From: Limnochordaceae bacterium
Lineage (GTDB): Bacteria; Bacillota; Limnochordia; Limnochordales; Geochordaceae
DNA length: 64,000 bases
Assembly (NCBI GenBank): GCA_014896295.1
Contig: JADBKR010000008.1
Location: 708,745-772,744 of the forward strand
Reading direction: 5' to 3'
The translations under genes were made by a program, and so were the position numbers. The notes below the pieces were generated by a model. The model did no database searches and was not told the DNA's origin. It saw only the letters and a program-made list of their open reading frames with translations. Of this stretch, positions 40,410-49,463 are shown piece after piece (the first letter of the stretch is position 1; the number at the start of each line of letters is the position of its first letter).

Positions 40410-40475
40410 TATACCGTATAGCGTGCGGCGATAACGTGACGTACTCTTGACATCATCCTACCCCGATGCCATAAT
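40410..40475 (+). promoter_or_regulatory. Sigma-A promoter and upstream palindrome of amt-glnB
   Basis: TTGACA at 40447-40452, a 17-base spacer and CATAAT at 40470-40475 form the strongest promoter in the window, starting near 40482. About 27 bases upstream of the -35 is the palindrome TATAC-C-GTATA (40410-40420), which may be an activator or repressor site. This suits a nitrogen-regulated ammonium-transport operon, although the regulator is not known. Confidence 0.78.
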
Positions 40476-40530
40476 GCCGCCATCCAGACTCGGGCCGGCA
40501 TAGCCGGCCGGTGGGGAGGATGATCGGCCC

Positions 40531-42129
40531 ATGGCAGGGGGCTTCATGTCAGAGTGCTGGCGCCGGCGCCGGGTCGGCCTCGCGGTCAGCGTCACCGCGG
40601 TCGCGCTGCTGATCGCGGCGGTGGCCGTGGCGTACGCGCAGGCCGACCCATCCGGAGCCGCGACCGGCGGTATCCAGGACGTTCCCGCGGCTGTCCCGGG
40701 CGCACCCACACTGCAGGAGGTGGCCGCGCTCGCAGGTCACAACCGCGTGGCCATCAACATGGTCTGGACCCTGGTCACCGGGTTCTTGGTCATGTTCATG
40801 CAGGCGGGCTTCGCGCTGGTCGAGACGGGGTTCACCCGGGCCAAGAACGCCAGCCACACCATGCTCATGAACTTCCTCATCTACGCCATCGGCATGCTGG
40901 GTTACTGGCTGGTCGGGTTCGGGCTGCAGATGGGCGGCACCGGCGGGGCCGGCACGCTCGGCGGCGCCACCGGGCTGGACGGGGAGTTCACCGTCCGGCT
41001 CTTCGGCAAGGAGTTCGGGCTGTTCGGCACGAAGGGTTTCCTGCTCACGGGAGCGGCATACGATGCGGCGGCGTTCGCCCTCTTCCTGTTCCAGATGGTC
41101 TTCATGGACACGGCCGCGACCATCCCGACGGGAGCCATGGCGGAACGCTGGAAGTTTTGGCCTTTCGTCGTCTACGGCTTTTTCATCTCCATGGTGACCT
41201 ATCCCCTCTTCGCCAACTGGGTGTGGGGCGGCGGGTGGCTGTCGGCCCTCGGCCGTAACTTCGGGTTGGGGCACGGCTACCTCGACTTCGCCGGCTCGTC
41301 GGTGGTCCACATGACCGGTGGCGTGACCGCGCTGGCCGGGGCGCTGGTGCTGGGGCCCCGCATCGGCAAGTTCAAGGCGGACGGCACCCCGGTCGCCATC
41401 CCGGGGCACAACATTCCCATGGCGATCCTCGGGACCTTCATCCTGGCCTTCGGTTGGTTCGGGTTCAACGCCGGGAGCACGCTCGCAGGCGGCGATTTGC
41501 GCATCGGGGTCATCGCCACCAACACCATGCTGGCCTCGGCGGCCGGGGCGCTGGCGGCCGCGCTCTACACGGCGATGCGCTACGGCAAGCCGGACACCAG
41601 CATGGCGGCCAACGGGATGCTGGCCGGCCTGGTGGCGATCACGGCGCCCTGCGCCTTCGTCAACGCGCCGGCTGCCGTGTTGATCGGGCTGGTGGCCGGC
41701 ATCCTCGTCGTCTGGAGCGTCGACTTCGTCGAGAAAGTGCTGAAGGTCGACGACCCGGTCGGGGCCATCTCGGTACACGGCACCAACGGCGCCTGGGGAG
41801 TGCTCGCTCTCGGGCTGTTCGCCGACGGGACGTACGGCGACGGGCTCAACGGGATCGCCGGCGGGGTGCGGGGGCTCTTGTACGGCGACGCCGGGCAGCT
41901 ACTTGCCCAGATCATCGGGCCGCTCGTCAACTTCGTCTTCATCTTCGCCCTATCGTGGCTCTTCTTCAAAGCGCTCGATGTGGTCATGGGCATGCGGGTG
42001 AGCCGCGAGGCGGAGCTCGAAGGGCTCGACTTCCACGAGGTGGCCGTACCGGGCTACCCGGAGGTCACGCCGCCGGCGCTGCCCGAGGTGGCGCGGCCCG
42101 CGGCAGTGCCGCTCGCCGGCGGGAAGTGA
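40531..42129 (+). CDS. amt: Ammonium transporter
   Basis: Amt channel of 532 residues. An N-terminal signal-like helix and an Ala/Pro-rich segment precede the 11-helix core. Landmarks: FMQAGFALVETGFTRAKNAS, GYGFFISMVTYPLFANWVWG-like helix with WVWGGGWLSALG, DFAGSSVVHMTGGVTALAGA (first pore His), and VDDPVGAISVHGTNGAWGVL (second pore His). It conducts ammonium into the cell. It is co-transcribed with glnB, whose PII protein closes the channel at high nitrogen. Confidence 0.95.
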   Translation: MAGGFMSECWRRRRVGLAVSVTAVALLIAAVAVAYAQADPSGAATGGIQDVPAAVPGAPTLQEVAALAGHNRVAINMVWTLVTGFLVMFMQAGFALVETGFTRAKNASHTMLMNFLIYAIGMLGYWLVGFGLQMGGTGGAGTLGGATGLDGEFTVRLFGKEFGLFGTKGFLLTGAAYDAAAFALFLFQMVFMDTAATIPTGAMAERWKFWPFVVYGFFISMVTYPLFANWVWGGGWLSALGRNFGLGHGYLDFAGSSVVHMTGGVTALAGALVLGPRIGKFKADGTPVAIPGHNIPMAILGTFILAFGWFGFNAGSTLAGGDLRIGVIATNTMLASAAGALAAALYTAMRYGKPDTSMAANGMLAGLVAITAPCAFVNAPAAVLIGLVAGILVVWSVDFVEKVLKVDDPVGAISVHGTNGAWGVLALGLFADGTYGDGLNGIAGGVRGLLYGDAGQLLAQIIGPLVNFVFIFALSWLFFKALDVVMGMRVSREAELEGLDFHEVAVPGYPEVTPPALPEVARPAAVPLAGGK

Positions 42130-42141
42130 GGCGGACGGCAG

Positions 42142-42480
42142 GTGAAACTCGTCTGGGCTCTGGTGCAGCCGTCCCGCTTGGAGGAGGTCAAAGACGCGCT
42201 GGCCGATGCGGGCGTGGAAGGGATGACCGTCTGGCGGGCCGAGGGATTCGGAGAACAAAAGGGGCATACGGAGATCTATCGGGGGGCGCCCTACCGAATC
42301 GAGTTCCTGCCCCGGGTCGCCGTCATGGTCGTCGCCTCCGACGAGAGGGCCGAACGGGTGGTGGAGGCCATCCGGAAGGGCGCTCACACCGGCCGAGTGG
42401 GAGATGGTAAGATCTTCGTGCTGCCGGTGGAGGACGCGGTGCGCATCCGCACCGGCGATCACGGAGCACAGGCGGTGTAG
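42142..42480 (+). CDS. glnB: Nitrogen regulatory protein PII
   Basis: PII signal protein of 112 residues, the standard length, starting GTG 12 bases after amt. The T-loop KGHTEIYRGAPYRIEFLPRV carries Tyr46 and the modifiable Tyr51. The nucleotide-binding loop is HTGRVGDGKIFVLPVEDAVR. It senses ATP/ADP and 2-oxoglutarate and blocks Amt when nitrogen is plentiful; the adjacency would normally be called glnK. Confidence 0.95.
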   Translation: MKLVWALVQPSRLEEVKDALADAGVEGMTVWRAEGFGEQKGHTEIYRGAPYRIEFLPRVAVMVVASDERAERVVEAIRKGAHTGRVGDGKIFVLPVEDAVRIRTGDHGAQAV

Positions 42481-42531
42481 CCGGGGGGAGCGGCCTTCCC
42501 CGGCCCGTCTTGCGGGGAAGGAGAGTCACCC

Positions 42532-43463
42532 ACGGGCACACCCACCAGGCGATCGCGGATCCTGGTAACCGGAGGCCACGGGCAGGTCGGAAGGGAGCTC
42601 GACCGCCTCGCCCGTGGCCCCGGCGCGACCGGCGCCACGTCGCTGTGGGCGCCGGGACGCTCCGAGCTCGACGTGACCCGCCCGCACGAGGTGCTCGCCG
42701 CGCTCCTGGACTTCCGGCCCTCGGCGGTCATCCACGCAGCGGCGCTCACCGACGTGGATCGCTGCGAGCGGGAGGTCGAGCTGGCGTACCAGGTCAACGC
42801 CGAGGCGACGACCGAGCTCGCGAGGGTGTGCGCCCGGCACCGCATCCCGCTGGTCTACGTGAGCACCGATTACGTCTTCGACGGGGCGAAAGGTCGCCCG
42901 TACGTCGAGGGCGACACTCCCCGGCCCCTGAGCGTCTACGCCCGGACCAAGTGGCAAGGGGAGCAGGCCGTCGCGGCGGCAGGTGGGCCTCATGCGATCG
43001 TGCGCACCGCCTGGGTTTACTCCATCTTCGGGCGCAACTTCGCGGTGGCCATCCTGGAGGCGGCTCGCCGATCGGCGGAGGAAGGCTCCGGCGAGCCGTT
43101 GCGGGTGGTGGCCGACCAGGTGGGTTCGCCGACCTACGCCCGGGACCTGGCCACGGCGCTGTTGCGCATGGTGGAGACGGACCTGGCCTCGAGCCGGCGG
43201 CTCTTCCACGCCGCCAACGCCGGGGCCTGCTCCCGGTGGGAGCAGGCGCGGGCGCTCGTGGCCCTGGCCGGCTGGGACGTGCCCGTCCTCCCCGTCTCCA
43301 CCGGCGAGATGCCGCGCCCGGCCGCCGGCCGGCCTACTCGGCCCTGGACAGCGGAGCCCTGGCGGCCGAGGGCATCGCGATGCGGCCGTGGGCCGAGGCG
43401 CTCGAGGCGTTCGTCCGGGAGCTGGCGGAGGCCCGGCCCGACCTGGTGCGCCGGCCCTGGTGA
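42532..43463 (+). CDS. rfbD: dTDP-4-dehydrorhamnose reductase (RmlD), frameshifted near the C-terminus
   Basis: NADPH-dependent reductase completing dTDP-rhamnose synthesis. It shows RILVTGGHGQVGRELDRLAR (nucleotide site), HAAALTDVDRCEREVELAYQ, VYVSTDYVFDGAKGRPYVEG, and YARTKWQGEQ (catalytic Tyr and Lys). AAGGAGAG lies six bases before an ACG codon at 42532, where an ATG would be expected; no ATG, GTG or TTG in this frame precedes the Rossmann motif. Near 43330 the frame changes within a GCCGGCC-rich tract, and PAYSALDSGALAAEGIAMRP then completes the normal C-terminus to 43463. No other rhamnose genes are adjacent. Confidence 0.85.
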
Positions 43464-43519
43464 GGCCGCGCAGGCGACGCCCTCGGTCGGATGCCGGTCA
43501 CGCGTCCCCGGGCACAGTG

Positions 43520-44752
43520 TCAAGCCCGGGCGGCCGCCTGCCGCTGCATGGCGGCGAGCGGGACGATGCTCGCCAGCTCCAGCAACAGGGCGAAGCCGAT
43601 CAGGTAGGCCGGCGACAGGTCGTACAAGAAGCCCATGGCCGCGCTCCCGGCGAACCACGCCACGCCGAAGGCCGTGTTGAAGACGCCGTAAGCCGCGCCC
43701 CGGACGGCGGCCGGGGCCAGGTCGGCGATCGCAGCCCGCATGATGGTCTCCTGGACCCCCATCGCCGCCCCCCACAGGACGACGCCCGTCCACGCGGTGG
43801 CCGCCGACGGCCCGAAGGCCAGGACGACGGCCGGTATGGTGAGCAGCGGCGCCGAGAGCAGGGAGGCCATCCCGCTGCGATCGTACAGCCTGCCGGCCGC
43901 CAGGGCGGTGAGCGCGTCGACCCCCATGGCCACGGCGAACGCCACCGGAATCACGGCGTCGGCCATCAAACCGTGAGCCTTGAGGTGGTACGAGATGAGC
44001 TGGAAGTGAGCGAACCCCGCGACGCTGAGAACCGAAAAGGCCACGTAGAGCCAGAACGTCGCGGAAAGCTTCGCCTCGGGCCGAACGCTCTCCTGGCCGG
44101 CCCGAGGTGCCCACCCTGAGGTCGGGCCTGGCGCCTCACCGGGCGCGCGCTCGAACTGCGCCGGGGCCGGGAAGATCACTCGCGCCGCCGCCAGGGTGCC
44201 GAGGGCGAGCAGCGCCGGGATCAGAAGGACGGCAAACCCCCGCGCATACCCCTCGCCGGCGAACAGCGCCCCTGCCACCAAAAGAGGCCCCGTCACCGCC
44301 CCCACCTGGTCGAGCGCCTCGTGCAACCCGAATCCGAACCCCCGGCCCACCTGGTGAGTGGCGTAGGAGAGCATGACGTCCCGGGACGGCGTGCGGATCG
44401 CCTTGCCGATGCGCTCGACGACGATGAGCCCGGCGGCGACCTCCCACCGGCCGGCCAGGGCCAGCAGGGGGACGGCCAGAAGGTTGATCGCATACCCGAT
44501 GCCCGTCAAGAGCCAGTACCGGCGCAGCCGGTCGGCCATGTAGCCGGAGGCCAGCCGCACGGCGTAACCGGCCAGCTCTCCCAGGCCGGCGACGACGCCC
44601 ACGGCGCCGGCGCTCGCACCCAGGGCGAGCATGAACGGCCCCGTTGCGCTGCGCGCTCCCTCGTAGGTCATGTCGGCGAAGAGGCTGACGAAACCCAGGA
44701 GCACGATGAACCGTATCGCTCGCCTGCGATCCGCGCTCTCCGGGGTAGCCAC
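43520..44752 (-). CDS. MFS transporter
   Basis: Major facilitator of 410 residues with two sets of six helices. The N-terminus is LLGFVSLFADMTYEGARSAT, the A-motif-like loop is LASGYMADRLRRYWLLTGIG, and IRTPSRDVMLSYATHQVGRG and AAIADLAPAAVRGAAYGVFN are characteristic of a subfamily of uncharacterised multidrug-like MFS proteins. It starts with GTG. It is divergent from htrA. The substrate is unknown. Confidence 0.88.
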   Translation of the reverse strand: MATPESADRRRAIRFIVLLGFVSLFADMTYEGARSATGPFMLALGASAGAVGVVAGLGELAGYAVRLASGYMADRLRRYWLLTGIGYAINLLAVPLLALAGRWEVAAGLIVVERIGKAIRTPSRDVMLSYATHQVGRGFGFGLHEALDQVGAVTGPLLVAGALFAGEGYARGFAVLLIPALLALGTLAAARVIFPAPAQFERAPGEAPGPTSGWAPRAGQESVRPEAKLSATFWLYVAFSVLSVAGFAHFQLISYHLKAHGLMADAVIPVAFAVAMGVDALTALAAGRLYDRSGMASLLSAPLLTIPAVVLAFGPSAATAWTGVVLWGAAMGVQETIMRAAIADLAPAAVRGAAYGVFNTAFGVAWFAGSAAMGFLYDLSPAYLIGFALLLELASIVPLAAMQRQAAARA

Positions 44753-44879
44753 GGGGAAGACCTCCTCATGCTAGCCATGTCGCGGCGGTGCGAACAGGTC
44801 AGAGTTCGAGCGGAGAGACCCTGTCCCTGCCCGTTTCCGGGCCAGCACGGGAGCAGCACGCGGTTCGCACGCAGAATCG

Positions 44880-44919
44880 TTGCCGAAGCCCTGTTGCGGT
44901 TGCCAAAGCCCTGTTGCGT
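44880..44919 (+). repeat. Two tandem 20-base repeats upstream of htrA
   Basis: TTGCCGAAGCCCTGTTGCGG and TTGCCAAAGCCCTGTTGCGT follow each other directly and differ at two positions. The 20-base period puts both copies on about the same face of the helix. They end about 10 bases before TAGAAT (44930-44935), a possible -10 for htrA, so they may bind an activator such as a two-component regulator. Confidence 0.7.
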
Positions 44920-44983
44920 GGCCATAGGGTAGAATAGTAATCAGCAGGGAAGGGACAGGCCCCCCAGGGAGGAGGCTCCTACC

Positions 44984-46090
44984 TTGGATCATGCCCCCGG
45001 GTCCGGTGCTCGAGCGACGGGTCGCTTGCGCGCATCGAGAGCAGTGATCGCGCTCCTGATGGTCATCGCCGGCGCGTCCGGGCTTGCCGCGCTCGAGGCG
45101 CCGCCGACGCGGGCCGTCGAGCCCGGAGAGCAGGCGCTCATCGACCTGTACTCCAGGGTGGCGCCCGCGGTGGTGAGCCTTGGCGCCGCCGATCGGCTGG
45201 GGTCCGGCTTCCTGATCGATACGGCCGGGCACATCGTGACCAACAACCACGTGGTCGCGGGCGTCCGCACCCTCGACGTCACCTTCCTGGACGGCACCAT
45301 CCTCACGGGCACGGTCGTGGGGACGGATCCGGACAGCGACCTTGCCGTGGTCCAGATCGACCGGGTGCCGGATGGCGTACGGCCCTTGACCCTGGGAGAC
45401 TCGGACGGGCTGAGGGTCGGGCAACAGGTCATCGCGATCGGTAACCCCTTTGGGTTCAGCGGCACCATGACCACGGGGATCGTCTCCGGGCTCCACCGGG
45501 TCATCCCGGCGGGACTGAGGCCCTTTTCCATCCCGGACGTCATCCAGACGGACGCGGTCATCAACCCGGGCAACTCGGGGGGCCCGCTGCTCGACTCGTC
45601 CGGCACCGTCATCGGCGTGACCACCGCCATCCAGAGCCGCACCGGCGTCTTCGCGGGCGTGGGGCTGGCGGTGCCCTCCGGCCTGGTGCGCAAGGTGGTC
45701 CCGGTGCTCATCGAGCGCGGCAGCTACCAATGGCCGTGGCTCGGGGTGTCCGGCACCAACCTCTCGCCGGCGGTCGCCCGGGCCAACGGCCTGACCAGCA
45801 CCCGCGGCGCGTACGTGCACCAGGTGGTGCGGGGCGGCCCGGCCGACAAGGCCGGGTTGCGGGGCACGCAGCAGGTCACGCGGCAGGACGGGCAGGAGGT
45901 CCAGGTGGGCGGCGACGTGATCGTCAAGCTCGACGGCCGCCCCATCGACAGCTTCGACGACCTGTTGCTGGTGGTGGCGCGCTACACCGAGGTCGGGCAG
46001 ACGATCCAGGTGCAGGTGGTCCGGGAGGGCAAGACGCTCACGCTCCCGGTCAAGCTCGAAGCCCGCCCGGCCACGGTGCCGGCGCAGTAG
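44984..46090 (+). CDS. HtrA/DegP-like membrane-anchored serine protease
   Basis: Protease of 368 residues with an N-terminal anchor (RAVIALLMVIAGASGLAALE), a trypsin-like domain and one PDZ domain. The triad is His89 (IVTNNHVVAG), Asp119 (DPDSDLAVVQ) and Ser198 (NPGNSGGPLLD). The PDZ domain follows with YQWPWLGVSGTNLSP and GGPADKAGLRG. It degrades or refolds damaged envelope proteins. The TTG start lies behind GGGAGGAGG. The 3' end overlaps the convergent kinase gene by 41 bases. Confidence 0.93.
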   Translation: MDHAPGSGARATGRLRASRAVIALLMVIAGASGLAALEAPPTRAVEPGEQALIDLYSRVAPAVVSLGAADRLGSGFLIDTAGHIVTNNHVVAGVRTLDVTFLDGTILTGTVVGTDPDSDLAVVQIDRVPDGVRPLTLGDSDGLRVGQQVIAIGNPFGFSGTMTTGIVSGLHRVIPAGLRPFSIPDVIQTDAVINPGNSGGPLLDSSGTVIGVTTAIQSRTGVFAGVGLAVPSGLVRKVVPVLIERGSYQWPWLGVSGTNLSPAVARANGLTSTRGAYVHQVVRGGPADKAGLRGTQQVTRQDGQEVQVGGDVIVKLDGRPIDSFDDLLLVVARYTEVGQTIQVQVVREGKTLTLPVKLEARPATVPAQ

Positions 46091-47141
46091 ACCCGGTTGC
46101 CCCGGCGAGGGCGGCCTTCGCGGGCAGCGGCGTGACCGTCACCCCGGCCTGCAAGGCGGCCACGGCCTCGGCCGTCACCAGCCCGCCGCCGAAAGTCGTC
46201 ACGTCGGCGGTCCCGGCTGCCACGCCGAAGGCGGTGAGCTCCGCCAGGGCCATGCCCCGGGCCAGCCCGAGCGCCAGGGCGGCGACCATGCTGTCTCCGG
46301 CCCCGACCGGGTCGACCACGGCGACTCGCGGGGCGACCACCCGCCACGCGCCGGCTGCGTCGACGGCGAGGGCGCCGGCACTTCCCAGCGAGACGACGGC
46401 TGCCTGCGGGCCCCACCCGAGCACGGTCCGAGCCGCCCTCACGAGGCGCTGCTCGTCTCCCGCCTGTGGCTCGTCGAGGGTGCGTTCGCCGGACTGGGTG
46501 ACCGGCCGCTCGCCTGCCGGCAGGATGCCTTGTTCGCCCAGCTGCGCGGCCAGTTCGAAGAGTTCCTGGCGGTTGGGCTTGATGAGGTGGGGGCGTGCCC
46601 GCAAGCCCAGGAGCAAAGGTTCCTTGCTCGAGTCGAGGAGGGTCCGGGCGCCCGCCCGCCGGGCCGCTTGCAGCACCCGGGCGTAAAAGTCCCGGGGCAG
46701 CGTGAGCGGCAGGCTGCCGCTGCACACGACCACGTCGGCCTCGCCGGCCAAGCGCTCGAGGGCGGCCGCGAGCTCCTCGACGCGCCGGGCATCGGCGTGG
46801 AGCTGCCCCTCTTCGTTGATGATGGTCGTCTCGCCGTTTCGGGGGTCCACCACGAGCGTGCAGGTGCGCGACAGGCCGTCCACCTCGACCAGGGTGGCCG
46901 GGATCCCTTCCCGCTCGAGATCGTCTCGGATGAACCGGCCCGTCCACCCGGCGACCAGGCCCACCAGGTGGGGCTCCCCGCCCAGCGCCTTCACGGCCCG
47001 GGCGACGTTGGCCCCCTTGCCGCCCGCCACCGTGAGGGTCTGGTCCGTGCGAAAGACCCTTCCCGCCTGGAAGTCCCCCACGGCCACGGTCCGGTCGACG
47101 GCCAGGTTGGGGCCGAAGACGACGATCCGGGCCACCTTCAC
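46050..47141 (-). CDS. PfkB-family sugar-phosphate kinase (1-phosphofructokinase/tagatose-6-P kinase-like)
   Basis: Sugar kinase of 363 residues, longer than usual because of a hydrophilic insert around VTQSGERTLDEPQAGD and a 20-residue tail. It begins VFGPNLAVDRTVAVGDFQAG, then VAGGKGANVARAVKALGGEP (PfkB signature 1) and ends VAVVDPVGAGDSMVAALALG (signature 2 with the catalytic Asp). The order of motifs is that of FruK/LacC proteins that phosphorylate fructose-1-phosphate or tagatose-6-phosphate. An SDR gene lies upstream on the same strand. Confidence 0.9.
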   Translation of the reverse strand: MKVARIVVFGPNLAVDRTVAVGDFQAGRVFRTDQTLTVAGGKGANVARAVKALGGEPHLVGLVAGWTGRFIRDDLEREGIPATLVEVDGLSRTCTLVVDPRNGETTIINEEGQLHADARRVEELAAALERLAGEADVVVCSGSLPLTLPRDFYARVLQAARRAGARTLLDSSKEPLLLGLRARPHLIKPNRQELFELAAQLGEQGILPAGERPVTQSGERTLDEPQAGDEQRLVRAARTVLGWGPQAAVVSLGSAGALAVDAAGAWRVVAPRVAVVDPVGAGDSMVAALALGLARGMALAELTAFGVAAGTADVTTFGGGLVTAEAVAALQAGVTVTPLPAKAALAGATGSTAPAPWPGGLRA

Positions 47142-47156
47142 CAGGGCTCCCTCATG

Positions 47157-47903
47157 TCACAAAGGCTCTCGCATGGGGCGCATCACGACCTCGATGATGC
47201 GCGACTTGGGAGGTTGGGCCACGGCGAAGTAGACGGCCTCGGCCACGTCCTCGGGATCGAGGTACTCCTCGAGCTGGGGGTCACCGGGCGTCCGCCCGGT
47301 GCCGAACGCGAAGTGCGTGTGCACCCCGCCGGGGGCGATGGTGGTGACCTTGACCCCGTGCGGGCGCAGCTCGTAGTCGAGAGCCTGCGCGAAACCGACC
47401 TGCGCGTGCTTGCTCGCGCAGTACACCGCCTCGTTGGGAAGCCCCTTCTTGCCCGCCACCGAGGCCACGATGATCACGTGGCCCGACCCCTGGCGCTTCA
47501 GGTGGGGCACGGCGAAACGGGCGAACAAGAAGGTGGAGCGCATGTTGGTCTCCATGATCCAGTCGTAGTCGTCCGGGCTGAACGCCTCGAGCGGCCCGTA
47601 CTTGCCCACCCCGGCGTTGATGACCAGGATGTCGAGCCCGCCCAGGGTCTCGATGGTGGCGGCGATGGCGCGCTGCACGTCCTCCACCCGCCGCCCGTCC
47701 CCGGGCAGCACCAGGGCGCGTGCCCCCTGGGCCTGCACGGCCCCGGCCACCGCCCGGAGGTCCGGCTCCGTCCTGGCGAAAAGGGCCGCATGCACTCCCT
47801 CCCGGGCCAGGCGTATCGCCACCGAGCGCCCGATGCCGCGGCTCGCTCCGGTGATCAGCGCGACCTTCCCCCGGAGCGCACCCCCACCCTGCTCTGCCGC
47901 CAC
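47157..47903 (-). CDS. SDR-family oxidoreductase
   Basis: Short-chain dehydrogenase of 248 residues. The cofactor motif is ALITGASRGIGRSVAI, followed by DILVINAGVGKYG, the active site VASVAGKKGLPNEAVYCASK (catalytic Ser, Tyr and Lys), and APGGVHTHF. It is NADP(H)-type by the Arg after TGAS. It reduces or oxidises a sugar alcohol or ketone. It is 15 bases upstream of the PfkB-family kinase and divergent from the sugar importer, so the three may serve one sugar pathway. Confidence 0.92.
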   Translation of the reverse strand: MAAEQGGGALRGKVALITGASRGIGRSVAIRLAREGVHAALFARTEPDLRAVAGAVQAQGARALVLPGDGRRVEDVQRAIAATIETLGGLDILVINAGVGKYGPLEAFSPDDYDWIMETNMRSTFLFARFAVPHLKRQGSGHVIIVASVAGKKGLPNEAVYCASKHAQVGFAQALDYELRPHGVKVTTIAPGGVHTHFAFGTGRTPGDPQLEEYLDPEDVAEAVYFAVAQPPKSRIIEVVMRPMREPL

Positions 47904-48327
47904 TCCGGCAACCCCTCCCGCTCCTGCTCCTGCTGCGCTGGTCTCCTGCTACGGCCCTGCTTTCGGTGCGAGGGCTCGAGGCCCCTGTTTCCCGGTACCC
48001 GGGAGAACTCCTGCAGCGTCACGGGCGTGAGTCCATCCTTCGTAGGAGAACTCGACAAAGTCGGGCACCGCAGGCCCGGACAAAGCGGAGCATGCACGGC
48101 CGCCCGTCCGGCGGCCACCTGGCTCCATGCTCCGTCTTGATACCGTTTTTGTAGCCCGTGTGCACGCATCCCTGTGCGGGCGGGAGGAATGGAGAGCTCC
48201 GCGTCGTAACCGATTCACGGCGGACTAAGTCGGCGCGTGCAACGAAGTTGCATGGCGGGTACGATACGAGCCCGCGGGGACGTGGGGTTGCGATGGCAGG
48301 GAAACGAAAGGAGGCGGGATCATTTCG
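47904..48327. other. Intergenic region with a LacI-type operator candidate
   Basis: This 424-base gap separates the divergent SDR and sugar-binding-protein genes. Most of it shows no coding signal. At 48238-48252 TGCAAC-GAA-GTTGCA is a perfect inverted repeat of the kind bound by LacI-family sugar repressors, with TACGAT at 48260-48265 as a weak -10. GAAAGGAGGCGGG before 48328 is the ribosome site of the binding-protein gene. No RNA gene was recognised. Confidence 0.5.
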
Positions 48328-49341
48328 ATGAGACGGAACGTACTGGTCGTCGCTTTGCTCGTCGCCGCGCTGGTGGTGGGGTTGTCGGCGGTAGCCCTGG
48401 GGGCGGCCAAACCCCCTGGCAGCAAGTTGACGTTCGCCTGGATCCCCAAGGCGCTCAACAACCCGGTCTTCGAGCTGGGGCGCGACGGCGCCTTCGCCAA
48501 GGCGAAGGAGTTGACCGCCAAGGGGCCATATCAGGTCGAGGTGCTGTACGTCGGCTCCGTGGCCTCCGACGCGGCGGAGCAGGTCCGCGTCATCGAGGAC
48601 GTCATCGCCAGAGGAGTGGACGGCATCGCCCTTTCAGCGAACGACCCTACGGCGCTGGCGGACGTCATCAACAAGGCGGTAGCCGCAGGCATCCCGGTCA
48701 TGACCTGGGACAGCGACTCACCCGACAGTAAGCGCTTCACCTATCTGGGCGTCAACAACTACGAAGGCGGCAAGGCCGCGGCGGACCTCCTGGTCCGGGC
48801 CATGGGGACGAAGGGGAAGGTCGCCCTCCTGACGGGCGTGCCGGGTGCCTTCAACCTCGAGGAACGCATCCGGGGATTCAAGGATGGAGTCAAGAAGTAC
48901 CCGGGCATCGAAATCGTTCGCACGGTGTACTGCAACGACGACATCAACCTGGGCGTACAGGTCGTCGAGGAGACCATGCAGGCGTACCCGGACCTGAAGG
49001 GCTGGTTCTTCGTCGGGCTGTGGCCGCTCTTCGCCGAGCGTGGCTCGATGCCGCTCTGGGAGGCGGCGGCCAAGAAGGGTATGAAGACGGTCGCCTTCGA
49101 CACGTTGCCGGTGGAGCTCGAGTTCTTGAAGGACGGCTACCTTGCCGGCCTGGTGGGCCAGAAGTACTGGGGATGGGGATACGACTCCATTCAAATCCTC
49201 TACGACCGCGTCGTCCACGGCAAGCAGTTCCCCAAATGGGTCGACTCGGGCATGGACCTCGTGACCGCCAAGAACGTCGACGCCATGATCCAGGCGTGGG
49301 AGAAGAAGGACTTCACCAAGCCTCTGCCGCCTCCATATTGA
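48328..49341 (+). CDS. Sugar ABC transporter substrate-binding protein (RbsB type)
   Basis: Periplasmic-binding protein of 337 residues, family I fold: [60 protein letters not shown] and [20 protein letters not shown]. The signal peptide ([20 protein letters not shown]) has no lipobox cysteine. Start ATG behind GGAGG. It captures a pentose, hexose or similar ligand for the ATPase and permease downstream; a strong hairpin separates it from them. Confidence 0.93.
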   Translation: MRRNVLVVALLVAALVVGLSAVALGAAKPPGSKLTFAWIPKALNNPVFELGRDGAFAKAKELTAKGPYQVEVLYVGSVASDAAEQVRVIEDVIARGVDGIALSANDPTALADVINKAVAAGIPVMTWDSDSPDSKRFTYLGVNNYEGGKAAADLLVRAMGTKGKVALLTGVPGAFNLEERIRGFKDGVKKYPGIEIVRTVYCNDDINLGVQVVEETMQAYPDLKGWFFVGLWPLFAERGSMPLWEAAAKKGMKTVAFDTLPVELEFLKDGYLAGLVGQKYWGWGYDSIQILYDRVVHGKQFPKWVDSGMDLVTAKNVDAMIQAWEKKDFTKPLPPPY

Positions 49342-49388
49342 GCCGGGCGGCAGCACGCTCGGGCAGCGCCTGGCGTAAGGTGCGATGA

Positions 49389-49425
49389 CACGCCGGGGGC
49401 GGCGCGTACGGCCGCCCCCGGCGTG
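49389..49425 (+). terminator. 15-bp perfect hairpin between binding-protein and ATPase genes
   Basis: CACGCCGGGGGCGGC, a 7-base loop and its exact complement form a very stable stem 47 bases after the binding-protein stop. There is no U-tract. In sugar ABC operons such a structure often protects the upstream mRNA and partly ends transcription, giving more binding protein than transporter. Confidence 0.65.
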
Positions 49426-49463
49426 CGAAGCCGAGCCCGACGACACCTGAAGGGTCGGTCCGG

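Noticed and set aside
42481..42503. CCGGGG...CCCCGG hairpin after glnB as a terminator
   Set aside because: The stem is short, there is no T-run, and it merges with the leader of the RmlD gene, so I could not support it as a terminator.
44753..44983. CRISPR-like repeats in the htrA leader
   Set aside because: There are only two abutting copies without spacers, so they are a tandem repeat and not an array. No cas genes are in the window.
47904..48237. Possible structured RNA in the 424-base gap before the sugar importer
   Set aside because: I found no tRNA, 6S, SRP or known riboswitch landmarks, only short GC-rich stems expected by chance.
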